Made by a program: the position numbers and the translations under genes. The notes below the pieces were generated by a model. It had not been told where the DNA came from. It searched no databases and saw only the letters and a list, made by a program, of their open reading frames with translations. From Bacteroidota bacterium (lineage in GTDB: Bacteria; Bacteroidota; Bacteroidia; Bacteroidales; UBA4417), in the NCBI GenBank assembly GCA_013376995.1, contig JACAAZ010000017.1, forward strand, positions 57,376 through 101,675: DNA of 44,300 nt, read 5' to 3'. This document shows, piece after piece, positions 34,212-43,331 of the stretch. Position 1 is the stretch's first letter. The number at the start of each line of letters is the position of its first letter.

Positions 34212-37200
34212 TTACTCAACCCTGATACTTGTAATTTCCCGGGGTTGTAATTTGACAGTGATCAGGTTCCCGGCCAGCTTAAAGACTTCCATCTTATCTT
34301 CTGTGGTTCCGCATCTCCAGGCTGAACTATAATGGCTTCCTGGTAATTCAAATCCGGCATCCTTCACCTGGTCTGTAAGATTAACAAGACGAATGATCTT
34401 TGCTGTATTATCCTCCGACTCTTTAACATAGGTTGCGCGGATTCCCGGAGTTTGGATATTTATAAACTGTCCTGATGCAGAGGAATTGGTTTCTGCAACA
34501 GGATGGACAATGACAGGACTGATTACCATCTGGGCCTCTTTTGAGACATCTACAGGATCAAAGCTGCCCTGTGGCCGGAAGGCATACCTCAGGCGGATCA
34601 AGCCAGGCTGGCTGCCGCGAAAATTGGTTTCCCAGTAATTATTAGTTGCCCACGCCAGCAACAAGGGGTTCTTGTCGCGGGGAATGACAGCCAGTTTCCT
34701 CCCGAAATTAAAGCCGCCAAACATTACCAGGGGAGCATCGGGGCAAAACAAGCTGGCCCCGTTTAGTTTATCATGGATACTGGCAAAAGAACTCACTGTT
34801 TCCCAGCCATGACAACTGCCTGCAAGCTGCTCATTATCCAGTTCAACGGGTACATCCCCGGTATCGAAATATCCCTTCCAGCCTGCTTCCAGAGCCAATG
34901 GAAACACGAAATAGATGCCCTCTGGCATTACATTCTCTGTCTTGACAAATTCTGTTTCCAGGTCTATCATTGGAGAATCGGCATGAAGAATGATCCTTTG
35001 TTCAATCCCGGTAGTGCTTTCAGCTTTCGCTTTGATCAGCAGAGTGGCGGTGAATGGAGTAGTTTCCACTTTACAAACAGCCTGGCTGATCGTACTATAG
35101 GCAGCTTTCCAACCGGTTTGCCATCCTGTCAATCCAATCCTTTCATTTTCCACGCTTCTGACATGGAATGCCCTGCGCAGAGAATCCACCGCCGGATCCG
35201 GCTTTTCATGGACAAACTGGAAGAATCCATAACTTGACGTCACATCCAGGATCTCCCGGTTTTTCTTCTTATCAAAAAGGGAAACGACCTTCCCGCTGCC
35301 AGGGTCAAACTTCAGCTTGTAATATGCAGTTTCAATAAAATCCATGCCTGAACTTATTGCAACATCAGGCCTGGCCTCCTTTAACTGGCTGAAGGGGATT
35401 TTCTTCCAGCTATAGGGTTCCAGTTTCACCGGGCTATAGAACTTCCCAAGTTTGGGGGCCCTTTCAAAGCGGTCGCCGCCCATGAGCCAGGTTTCTATCT
35501 GTTTCCCTGGTATAAACCATTCATCCGGGATCCGGGGATATACTGTAGTTTCGGCTGAAGTGGGATTCACTAGGAGAACACCTTTCAGCGTATCGTATGT
35601 CCTTGGATTCCCTGCAAGCTGCTGAAGGTACCTGATAATAGAGAATTTAGACAGCGCCATGCCATCATAGGCAGCATTGGCCTTCATATTCCATTGGGAA
35701 GTTGGAAAGGGATCGTGGATATCCAGCGGGTTCCATGCTCCCCAGGTATGCTCATCGTAAAAATTGAGGTCATACCAGATCTTTTTCCTGTATTGATCCA
35801 GCTGTTTATTGGATGTCCCGAATGCTGACAAAAGATCAATCACTCCCATATTGGAAGCTGTATTAAGTGAGATCTGGGTCTCTGTTGCAGAGCTTGCTGA
35901 CCCGAAATTCCAGTAATCCGTCCAATCCCCTTTTACAACAGGAATCTTATCATAAGGGATCTCCCTGATCCTTGCCAGCAGATCTTTAGGTGTAGCAAAC
36001 CTGAGGTGAGGCAGACGGCCCTCTTCGTTCCACTTCTTAACCACTGCAGGCAGGTCAAAATTGGGGGGAGAATTGTCGTAGGCGCTGGGGGCGCAGGTAG
36101 CCGTGAGGTAGATAAAATCATAGGGATAATCCAGAGTCGAGACATACGAAAGGTACCTGTCAAGCCCATCCTGTATGGTATCCAGGTTTTTATAATTATC
36201 GTTGGTCCACTGGTCGAACATGGAATAATGCTCTCCATTCATGACGAGCAACTCCCGACCACCGGGACTTTGCCAGCGATAAACGGCTGGCCTTGGTTTG
36301 GGGGTTCCGGAAAGGTGCAGGTTGATGGCAAAAGTCAGCAAGTCAACTCCCGCATCTTTAAGAATATCGACAATCGGCCTGGGAAGACCTGTAGCATCAT
36401 GCAGGTTGGCGGTATTGATCTTCACGCCGAATCGCTTTGAAATTTCGGCTGCATCATATACCTGCCGGGCAAGGCCTTCGGAACTTGCCAGGGGAGTTGT
36501 ATTATATTCCAGGGCTGAAATGCAGATACGACCTGCTTTCAGGTAATCCCCGAATTTCTGAATATCCTTGTCAGAAGCTGTTTCAAGCCATAGCACAACA
36601 GGCCTGGTAACCTCGCAGGTCCATTTCGGCCGGGATTCTTCCGGGTAATTAGCTGTATGGTCCAGCATATCCAGCGCCTGGTTGATATAATCCACCTGTA
36701 AGGCAAGAGCAACAGGCTGAAGATGCGTGAAACCGACATCCAGGTGGCTGTGCTGCATGATGAGCACCTCTTTGACAGCAGGTTTCACCCTGTCGGCAAA
36801 GAACTTCATTTGTGCCCCGATATTGGCCTTCCAGTAGGGGTAATTATGTCCGCCGGGACCCACGATAAATGTGGATTTTATTCCGAGAGCATCCATTTTT
36901 GCTTTGAGATCGGTATTGTTCTTATAAAACTGGTCTTCAGTACCACAACTGAAGATGATCTCTTTTCCTGTTGCAGCAATCTTTTCAATGTTGCCAATTA
37001 CAGAATAAGAAAGCAGTAATTTATCATCTTCACTCGTATTCTTCAGTCCGAATAGTCCCGGGATCTCATAATCATTCCTGCAACTCCTCAGGTCGACGGC
37101 ACCGCTGAGGCTTCCGGCATTTTTGAAAATTTGCGGCTTTTGCGAGAACAGGTATAACGCTCCATGTCCACCCATACTCAGCCCGGTGATAAATACATTC

Positions 37201-37586
37201 TGACGGTCGATACGAAAACCTTTTTCCATTGCCGGAACCAATTCTCTGAAGAAGAAATCTTTATACTGGCTCTTCCCTGTTACCGGGCTGTTCAGATACC
37301 AGGCATCATACAACCCGTCAGGACAAATAATGATAAACCCATACTGGTCTGCATATTTCTGGCAGTCCATGATATCATCCCATTGGTGATAATTCCCACT
37401 CCATCCATGCAGGAGGTAAACCACCGGGAAATTTGCAGCTGCCTGCTTTTCATAGCCCGATGGAGTGAAAATCCATGTAGTATCCGGCTTTTCAAGGTAA
37501 GAGGATTGAAAAACCTTCTGGTGACGGGCTGCATGGAGTGTTGAAATCCAAATGAATGCAAGGGCTATCAGGAAAAATCTTTTCAT
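34212..37586 (-). CDS. Fusion of carbohydrate esterase and GH38/DUF5054-like glycosidase
   Basis: A 1124-residue exported enzyme with two catalytic-looking halves. After a signal peptide (1-19), residues 22-265 form an alpha/beta-hydrolase of the esterase D / CE1 type: oxyanion region YLLHGWSGNYHQWDD, nucleophile Ser137 in GLSMGGHGA, and His247 in GPGGHNY. From about 272 the chain starts LIMQHSHLDVGFTHLQ, equivalent to the HxHxDxG metal-site start of GH38 alpha-mannosidases (H281, D283). It continues through GH38-like barrel and beta-sandwich regions to the end. The DUF5054 family shares the HLDVGFT form, so the second half could be that rather than true GH38. It is last in a four-gene minus-strand operon, 17 bases after the propeller gene. 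Confidence 0.8.
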   Translation of the reverse strand: MKRFFLIALAFIWISTLHAARHQKVFQSSYLEKPDTTWIFTPSGYEKQAAANFPVVYLLHGWSGNYHQWDDIMDCQKYADQYGFIIICPDGLYDAWYLNSPVTGKSQYKDFFFRELVPAMEKGFRIDRQNVFITGLSMGGHGALYLFSQKPQIFKNAGSLSGAVDLRSCRNDYEIPGLFGLKNTSEDDKLLLSYSVIGNIEKIAATGKEIIFSCGTEDQFYKNNTDLKAKMDALGIKSTFIVGPGGHNYPYWKANIGAQMKFFADRVKPAVKEVLIMQHSHLDVGFTHLQPVALALQVDYINQALDMLDHTANYPEESRPKWTCEVTRPVVLWLETASDKDIQKFGDYLKAGRICISALEYNTTPLASSEGLARQVYDAAEISKRFGVKINTANLHDATGLPRPIVDILKDAGVDLLTFAINLHLSGTPKPRPAVYRWQSPGGRELLVMNGEHYSMFDQWTNDNYKNLDTIQDGLDRYLSYVSTLDYPYDFIYLTATCAPSAYDNSPPNFDLPAVVKKWNEEGRLPHLRFATPKDLLARIREIPYDKIPVVKGDWTDYWNFGSASSATETQISLNTASNMGVIDLLSAFGTSNKQLDQYRKKIWYDLNFYDEHTWGAWNPLDIHDPFPTSQWNMKANAAYDGMALSKFSIIRYLQQLAGNPRTYDTLKGVLLVNPTSAETTVYPRIPDEWFIPGKQIETWLMGGDRFERAPKLGKFYSPVKLEPYSWKKIPFSQLKEARPDVAISSGMDFIETAYYKLKFDPGSGKVVSLFDKKKNREILDVTSSYGFFQFVHEKPDPAVDSLRRAFHVRSVENERIGLTGWQTGWKAAYSTISQAVCKVETTPFTATLLIKAKAESTTGIEQRIILHADSPMIDLETEFVKTENVMPEGIYFVFPLALEAGWKGYFDTGDVPVELDNEQLAGSCHGWETVSSFASIHDKLNGASLFCPDAPLVMFGGFNFGRKLAVIPRDKNPLLLAWATNNYWETNFRGSQPGLIRLRYAFRPQGSFDPVDVSKEAQMVISPVIVHPVAETNSSASGQFINIQTPGIRATYVKESEDNTAKIIRLVNLTDQVKDAGFELPGSHYSSAWRCGTTEDKMEVFKLAGNLITVKLQPREITSIRVE

Positions 37587-37603
37587 CTTTAAGAGCTAAA
37601 TAG

Positions 37604-38734
37604 TTATTCTTCAAAAATCGATTTAAGGGGGACTCTCTGGAAAACAGGACGATATTTGCTGGCATCCCTGAACACATCCTCCACAACGAAGCTGTTGATG
37701 CAGGAGGATATCAGCAATTCGCCGTTTTCAATGAACTGGGGATGTGCCAGGCTGTTGTAGGCAAAGAGATTTTTGGTTGATGTTACATCCTCCGGCAGTT
37801 TAGCATGACATACCACTTTCCGGTTTTTCCAGCCGGTATAGGGTAAGTCCGAAATATAGGTGCAGATATCAGTAGTCATGAAACCGCCTTCCTGGACCAG
37901 GAGTACATATTTTCCATTGTATTTGAATACGCTGAACTGCTCGGAACCTTGTATATCAAGGGAAGGCCTGGCTTCACGGGAATCTTTCACCCATTCCCTC
38001 CCATTGAAGAATTCCCAGGGTGCAAGGATGTTAGTTCTCGGAGCTCTTGCGACATAGACCTTTTTATTCCCGGCTCCATAGATGTAAGTGTAATCCTTGT
38101 CATCATCACAAACAGCATGACCCCAATGAACCTCAGCGTCATTGGGATAATTGAAATGATCAATTTTTTCAAGTTTAAGGTCAGGCAGGGAGAAAGTAGC
38201 AATATTGGCGCTCACCCATGCAAAGCCCCAGTCGCCGGGTTTTGCCTGGTAAAACGCAGTCATGAAAGCTTTAAGTTTCCCGTTTTCGATGAAGGCATCT
38301 CCCGGCCAGTACCAGAGTGAATCTTCCGAGAATTGCTTTCCTTTCGGAGCTCCCGGAGGGATAACCCAGGAAGACTCCCATCCGTTGATAACGTTGTAAA
38401 GTGATCGGAGCGTGTCCTTTTCCTGGACTGCCATAGCATTCCGGACAAACCAGGGAGTTCTTTTTTCCCGGGACCTGTCAGGTTTAACAGTCCCCAGGAA
38501 TGAATCCCCAAAGATCCAGACAGTCCGCCCATCGGGCAATAGAACTGAATAATCCCCGTCGGCACCTGTCACACCGCAGCAATCGCGGGCGAACATTTTA
38601 GTGAATTTCTGGTCGATCCTGCAATCCTGCACAGCTTTTACCTGCCTGGCGGATCCCTGTCCCAAGGCTGAAATCATGAAACCAATAACAGCTGGCACAA
38701 GGCAGGTGATCTTCAATGTGGTCCCTATATTCAT
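37604..38734 (-). CDS. Secreted DUF5005/GH43-like beta-propeller protein
   Basis: A protein of about 376 residues beginning with a signal peptide (MNIGTTLKITCLVPAVIG...ALGQG). The in-frame ATG at 38818 would overlap the upstream MFS gene by 50 bases and lacks a signal, so ATG 38734 is chosen. The core begins GADGDYSVLLPDGRTVWIFG, the start of the five-bladed propeller of DUF5005 proteins, distantly like GH43 and GH32/68 folds. Repeating blades (NDAEVHWGHAVCDDDKDYTY, EQFSVFKYNGKYVLLVQE) follow. Its location between a sugar transporter and an esterase/glycosidase fusion suggests a role in glycan binding or cleavage. I could not identify a convincing catalytic triad. Confidence 0.78.
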   Translation of the reverse strand: MNIGTTLKITCLVPAVIGFMISALGQGSARQVKAVQDCRIDQKFTKMFARDCCGVTGADGDYSVLLPDGRTVWIFGDSFLGTVKPDRSREKRTPWFVRNAMAVQEKDTLRSLYNVINGWESSWVIPPGAPKGKQFSEDSLWYWPGDAFIENGKLKAFMTAFYQAKPGDWGFAWVSANIATFSLPDLKLEKIDHFNYPNDAEVHWGHAVCDDDKDYTYIYGAGNKKVYVARAPRTNILAPWEFFNGREWVKDSREARPSLDIQGSEQFSVFKYNGKYVLLVQEGGFMTTDICTYISDLPYTGWKNRKVVCHAKLPEDVTSTKNLFAYNSLAHPQFIENGELLISSCINSFVVEDVFRDASKYRPVFQRVPLKSIFEE

Positions 38735-38768
38735 TTTAAAGGCTTTTAAGATATTGTTAAGTGCATCC

Positions 38769-39926
38769 CTATGCCTGGCTTCGCCTGATAGCTGCGAGCA
38801 ATAAGAGGTAAGCGGCACAGGCTACCAGCACCATCATCCCGGCAGTCAGGCTAATACTGTCCGTCAGGTAGCCGATTAATGGGGGAATTGCTGCACCACC
38901 TGATACTGCCATGATCATCAGGCCTGAAATTTCGTTGGCACGAAGGGGATATTTTTCAACTGTAAGGGAGAAAATCAGGGGGAAGATATTGGCTAGTCCC
39001 AGGCCAATGACAAAGATGATCCCCATGGCCGTCATTTGACTGGGAGCAAACAATAGGGCCAGCACGGAAATTAATCCCAGTACGGAAGTCCAAAAGAGGA
39101 ATTTCCTGGATGAAAGTTTAGTCAGCATGATGGCGCCTGCGAAGGTCCCAAGCATCTTTCCAAAGAAATAGATACTTCTTCCCTTTTCAGCGAATTCCTG
39201 GGTGATGCTGCCTTCAAACTTTTTCAGCAGGAACTGGCCGGAAACTGCATTAATGCCTACATCGATCCCCACCAGCAGGAAAATACCCAGCACCATCAGC
39301 GCAATGTATTTTGTTCCCAGCAGGCTAAGGGATGAACCAATCGTGGCCCTTACCTCGGTATTCTTTGTTTCTTCAATTTTTGTAAAACCCAGCCATAGGA
39401 CTGCTACCAGGGAAACAATACCGAAGGCAAGGAACATTAGTTTCCAGTCGCCATACTGGTTGGCAAAATAGGCAGCAACAAAAGGGGCAATCATCGATCC
39501 GACAGCCTTCACAAATTGCGAAAAACTTAGAAAACTGGATTTCCGGTCATCCGGTACAACATCGACCAGTAGTGGGTTTGCAGAAACCTGGACGATCGTG
39601 TTCCCTATTCCCAGCAAGGCAAATCCGAAGAATATGGAAGCCTTTGAGAACATGAAATAAGGCACCAGCATTCCAATGGCAGTAAGGATCATCCCAAGGT
39701 TCAGGATGGTTCGTTTCCCAAACCGATCCTGCAATACGCCAACCGGGACGGATAGGAAGAAGAACCAGATGAATACGGCGGAAGGGATGAGTTGTACCAT
39801 GGTGTTGCTGAGCCCAAATTCCAGTTTGATGCGGTCCACCCCGATACCTACCAGGTCGCAGAAACTCATGACGAAGAAGGACATGAGTACCGGTAATACG
39901 AAAGACAGGTTAATTTTTTTTGTCAT
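38769..39926 (-). CDS. MFS sugar transporter
   Basis: A 385-residue major facilitator with about twelve hydrophobic segments and no signal peptide. The family signature between helices 2 and 3 is PVGVLQDRFGKRT, and the second-half equivalent region is retained. Overall character (FCDLVGIGVDRIK start, VSANPLLVDVVPDD) is like Bacteroidota hexose permeases of the FucP/NagP type. It lies 19 bases from the ROK kinase gene and 34 bases from the propeller gene, so it is probably co-transcribed with both. It would import the monosaccharide that the ROK kinase then phosphorylates. Mannose is the likeliest sugar from context, not from the sequence itself. Confidence 0.88.
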   Translation of the reverse strand: MTKKINLSFVLPVLMSFFVMSFCDLVGIGVDRIKLEFGLSNTMVQLIPSAVFIWFFFLSVPVGVLQDRFGKRTILNLGMILTAIGMLVPYFMFSKASIFFGFALLGIGNTIVQVSANPLLVDVVPDDRKSSFLSFSQFVKAVGSMIAPFVAAYFANQYGDWKLMFLAFGIVSLVAVLWLGFTKIEETKNTEVRATIGSSLSLLGTKYIALMVLGIFLLVGIDVGINAVSGQFLLKKFEGSITQEFAEKGRSIYFFGKMLGTFAGAIMLTKLSSRKFLFWTSVLGLISVLALLFAPSQMTAMGIIFVIGLGLANIFPLIFSLTVEKYPLRANEISGLMIMAVSGGAAIPPLIGYLTDSISLTAGMMVLVACAAYLLLLAAIRRSQA

Positions 39927-39945
39927 ATGTTCAGGATATTAGGAT

Positions 39946-40884
39946 TTACATTTTTGCCAGCAGGTCTTTTACGTGAGGCCAGTAATCTTCAGCAATCAGG
40001 CGGGCACTGCCCATAACGGCTGCATCTTCTTTCAGGTCAGAGAGCAGCAATTGAACAGATAGATTGTGCTCAGCAATAGCCTTTGCAAGGAATTTCCCAA
40101 ACAGTTTGAAGGAACCGGTAATATTCCCTCCCATGACAATAACATTAGCATCAAATTTCTGAATCCAGGGTGCCAGGAAATGTCCCATATTTGAGCCATA
40201 TTCTTCGAAGAGTTCCATTGCAGCAGGCTCAACATTGATAGCATCAGCAATCTCCTTTACCCCATCAACCATCCTGCCTGTTTTTTCGAGGTAGTTCCTT
40301 GTAAACCATCGTGTAGAGAAGTAGTCATCTGCAATTCCATCCTTGAAAGGGATATGCCAGACGCAGCCCATTTCGGCAACCGTATCACCTTCTGTTACTG
40401 GGATTCCCATATTTAGAAATGCTGATCCGAAACCGGTTCCCAGGGTAAGGGCTATCATTTTATCGAAGTTCCCTGCTTTGCCTACCCAGGCTTCAGCAAT
40501 GGCAAAGGCTGTAGCATCATTGATATAGCGAAAGGGAACCGATTCTGCCAGTTGCATGCGCTTCCTCAATTCATTGCTGACATTGATCCCATAAAGGCTT
40601 TCAAATTTCTCAACCCTTTCAAACATGGCTATACCATTGGCATAATCGAAAGGGCCTGGCATGGCAAATCCGATCCCTGCCAGCCTTGACTTGTCTATTT
40701 CTGAGAGACTTCCTGACAAAGCTTTGCTCCATCCGTCAAGAATTTCGCCTGCTGCAGCTTTATTGTTGATTTTCTCCTCCCGGGCAGTTCCTGGAATGAT
40801 TTTATGTGTCGACAAGTCGATAGCAGCACAGTAGATATGGCTTCCGCCGATATCGGCTCCTATTGCAATTCCTGATTGAAGCAT
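39946..40884 (-). CDS. ROK family sugar kinase
   Basis: A 312-residue cytoplasmic kinase of the ROK family, which phosphorylates hexoses at C6. The ATP phosphate motif DIGGSH opens the chain, IGFAMPGPFDYANGI gives the sugar-site region, and the catalytic Asp region is FRYINDATAFAIAEA. GTGFGSAF is the second phosphate-binding loop. The usual zinc motif CGCGxxGCxE is not present: the corresponding segment reads EMGCVWHIPFKDG. This departs from classic ROK glucokinases and NagC-type repressors, and there is no HTH. It is first in the operon with the MFS transporter. Mannokinase or glucokinase activity are both possible. Confidence 0.87.
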   Translation of the reverse strand: MLQSGIAIGADIGGSHIYCAAIDLSTHKIIPGTAREEKINNKAAAGEILDGWSKALSGSLSEIDKSRLAGIGFAMPGPFDYANGIAMFERVEKFESLYGINVSNELRKRMQLAESVPFRYINDATAFAIAEAWVGKAGNFDKMIALTLGTGFGSAFLNMGIPVTEGDTVAEMGCVWHIPFKDGIADDYFSTRWFTRNYLEKTGRMVDGVKEIADAINVEPAAMELFEEYGSNMGHFLAPWIQKFDANVIVMGGNITGSFKLFGKFLAKAIAEHNLSVQLLLSDLKEDAAVMGSARLIAEDYWPHVKDLLAKM

Positions 40885-40930
40885 GGGTTGAAGGGGCTTA
40901 AAGGGTTAAAAAGGTTGGGCGTTTGAAGGG

Positions 40931-41202
40931 TTCGGTGTTTCAGGTTAAATTACTTTTATCTTTTCCCTTTTGTCTTTTATCTTTTCCTGTTAAAAGGGTT
41001 TGGCGTTTGAAGGGTTAAAAGGGTTAAAGGGTTCGGCGATGGTCGGCCTAAGGCGGAGAAGGGTTCGGCGTTTCTGGTCTAACTACTTTTGTCTTTTTCC
41101 TTTTGTCTTTTATCTTTTACTGTTAAAAGGGTTTGGCGTTTGAAGGATTGAAAGGTTATCTTTTAATAAACTTTTATCATTTTCCTTTTATCTTTTATCT
41201 TA
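40931..41202. repeat. Degenerate tandem repeat of ~133-bp period; content of gap 40885-41309
   Basis: Two long copies, 40931-41013 and 41064-41147, share TTCGG-GTTTC, ACTTTT-TCTTTT, CTTTTGTCTTTTATCTTT and CTGTTAAAAGGGTTTGGCG. A third partial copy of the pyrimidine tract is at 41165-41202. The intervening sequence contains AGGGTT repeats and a CCTAAGGCGGA piece like those at 805-819 and 43145-43159. The rest of the 425-base gap has no gene. Confidence 0.8.
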
Positions 41203-41225
41203 ACTACTGAATGACAATTGTTTGA

Positions 41226-41241
41226 TCCGTCAGCTGACGGA
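41226..41241. repeat. Perfect 16-bp palindrome
   Basis: TCCGTCAGCTGACGGA is identical to its reverse complement. It lies between the ROK and isomerase genes. It could be an operator or part of the local repeat; there is no T-run and no evidence of binding. Confidence 0.5.
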
Positions 41242-41309
41242 AATGACCATTGTATGACTAATTCCAAAGTCCCCTACTCTCCCTATCCCCTTGTCCCAAA
41301 GTCACCCAA

Positions 41310-43070
41310 TCACGCATTCACCCTTACAAATGCCTTCACAGTTGCACATTCCTTCCCGGCAGATGGTCCTGATGGCTTAATGGTGTAAGCACCTGCCGAA
41401 GCAGGAACAATGAATACCTCAGCATAATGGGCTACGAACGGCTCAAAGGCTCCGGCAGGGCTTTCAATTGTCACTTCATCGCCTTCAACAAGTGCAAGGA
41501 CATTTACACCATCATTCGTATGATGTTCTACTTTTTTTGTAAACCAATGCCGTCGAGTTTCGATGAACTCCCGCTCATGCAGGCCTGTGGTTTCTTCCCT
41601 CCACCCATCACCCTTTGCCAGTTCCGTTACCCGGTTGATAAGGTTTTGTTTAACCCAGGTTGTTGTCCGGTCCCATTGGATATTGCATAATCCCCGTTCA
41701 ATATTGATAGGCCGTGGTTTGCCATCGAGTCCCATCCTGCCCCAATCCCAAAGCTTGAATGTGAAGATGTAGGGCGTGGAACTAATTTCAAGAACCATGC
41801 AATCCTTACCGGAGCAATGCACAGTACCCCCCGGAATCAGGAAATGATCATGCTTCCTGGCAGGAAAGCTATTCACGAATTTAGAATCTTCAAACGTTTT
41901 ACCTGTCAGCTCAGATTCTTTTAATCCGTCAGCCATCTCCTCAGGATGAATATCGTCTTTGAGCCCTAGGTAAACCAGGGCTTCTTCACCTGCTTCCATC
42001 AGGTAATAACTTTCATCCTGGGTATAAGGGATGCCAAAATTCTGCTGTATGAATTCAGTGAGCGGGTGGACTTGTAAGCTTAGGTTCCCTCCACCCATGG
42101 TATCCAGGAAGTCGAACCGGATAGGAAATTCATCTCCGAAACGGGCATGAACCGGATCACCCAGTAAGGCCCGGGGTTGTGTAAATACAACATTAATGGA
42201 AGGCATTTCGAAACGGGTATCCCCGAAAAGGAGATACAGGCTATTCTCTTCCGGAACGCAATTGAAGCACCAGGCATAATTGTCCAGTTTGGGATCCAGG
42301 TTGAAGGTCTGCTTCATCCACTGCCCGCCCCAGGGACCGGCATCAAAATAGGGTACAACGCTGAAAGGCTGGTTCGCAGCTTGTTTCATGGCTTCATTGA
42401 AAGCCTGGCGAGTGATCATTTTAGGTTGACCGCTGACATTTGTATCCATAACAAAATCCCAACAATTCACCAGCTTTTTCTTCAGGCGGTCGCAAACCCT
42501 CCAGTCAACGAAATAGCCTCTTTTGTACTGGTTTTCAATATTTTCTGCGGCGTTAACCAGGCCAAGATTATGAACCTCATGCCTTCGCATGCGCAGCTGT
42601 ATCTCCCAGCGGGCCATGTCAGCATATACCAGGATAGTTGGATCCGGCTCCACAAGGGCCGCACCGGGACCATAAATTAATACCAGCGTATCCCCTGCTG
42701 CTTTAAGCTTCTCCCTCGCTTCTGTGACCTTAGCCGCATCCAGGAAATCCTCCATTTTAAGCCTGCTGAGAAAGCCAAAAATCCTGTCGGATGTAACATC
42801 GGGATAAGTCATCTTTTCAATTACATCCGCCGAATGCATGAGATCACAGGTATTAATCACCATCCCTGGCTCAAATCCAATCGACAATGCAGTTAAGATC
42901 TCAGCATCATCAACCCCCTGGTAGCACTCAACCACAATCACTTTCCGCGCTTCAGAAGATGTAACCAAAGCTGAATTCAGCCTGGAGGTAATTTCATCCC
43001 AGCCTGAAAAGCACTGATCATCTTGCCCCTTTATCCTGATCTCAGGGTATTTATTGTAATTACTTGTCAA
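41310..43070 (-). CDS. Class I mannose-6-phosphate isomerase with extended N-terminal domain
   Basis: A 586-residue protein, much longer than the ~320-400 residues of simple ManA enzymes. The C-terminal half (from about 240) is the cupin isomerase converting mannose-6-phosphate to fructose-6-phosphate. The zinc-site motifs are LSLQVHPLTE, a Glu in YTQDESYYLME, and PGGTVHCSGK. The N-terminal ~230 residues contain VIVVECYQGVDDAEI where a nucleotide kinase P-loop might be, plus VLIYGPGAAL and YFVDWRVCDRLKK, suggesting a degenerate P-loop kinase-like domain without a Walker A. Related Bacteroidota isomerases share this length. The start is a TTG at 43068-43070. It neighbours the ROK/MFS operon and SusD, fitting mannose catabolism. 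Confidence 0.85.
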   Translation of the reverse strand: MTSNYNKYPEIRIKGQDDQCFSGWDEITSRLNSALVTSSEARKVIVVECYQGVDDAEILTALSIGFEPGMVINTCDLMHSADVIEKMTYPDVTSDRIFGFLSRLKMEDFLDAAKVTEAREKLKAAGDTLVLIYGPGAALVEPDPTILVYADMARWEIQLRMRRHEVHNLGLVNAAENIENQYKRGYFVDWRVCDRLKKKLVNCWDFVMDTNVSGQPKMITRQAFNEAMKQAANQPFSVVPYFDAGPWGGQWMKQTFNLDPKLDNYAWCFNCVPEENSLYLLFGDTRFEMPSINVVFTQPRALLGDPVHARFGDEFPIRFDFLDTMGGGNLSLQVHPLTEFIQQNFGIPYTQDESYYLMEAGEEALVYLGLKDDIHPEEMADGLKESELTGKTFEDSKFVNSFPARKHDHFLIPGGTVHCSGKDCMVLEISSTPYIFTFKLWDWGRMGLDGKPRPINIERGLCNIQWDRTTTWVKQNLINRVTELAKGDGWREETTGLHEREFIETRRHWFTKKVEHHTNDGVNVLALVEGDEVTIESPAGAFEPFVAHYAEVFIVPASAGAYTIKPSGPSAGKECATVKAFVRVNA

Positions 43071-43105
43071 TGTATATCTTATTTAAAGAATATATTTTCA
43101 CTCTT

Positions 43106-43222
43106 TATGTGCCATAACACAGTATACTTTGTGCATTCTTCGTTTCCGCATAAGGCGGATGGCTTTGTGGCATAAAGGAATCGCCACCAAGACACTAAGT
43201 CACTAAGAATCACGAAGGATAA
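43106..43222. repeat. Dispersed intergenic repeat with inverted arms, copy 2
   Basis: The left arm (ATGTGCCATAACAC, CTTTGTGCATTCTTCGT and GGCTTTGTGGCAT) and the right arm (43183-43218, GCCACCAAGACACTAAG and on) are partly inverted copies of one another. They flank a TCCGCATAAGGCGGA hairpin (43145-43159). The right arm matches 16885-16921 on the opposite strand. It has no coding content and sits between susD and the isomerase gene. Confidence 0.55.
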
Positions 43223-43331
43223 CATTCATTGCATTTACTTTTTTTATACTGATCAAATCCTGTATTCCATCTTGTTTTGATAAAGATTTCGAGAACCATC
43301 CTGTTTATGGAACCGGGGTTTATATCGATTC

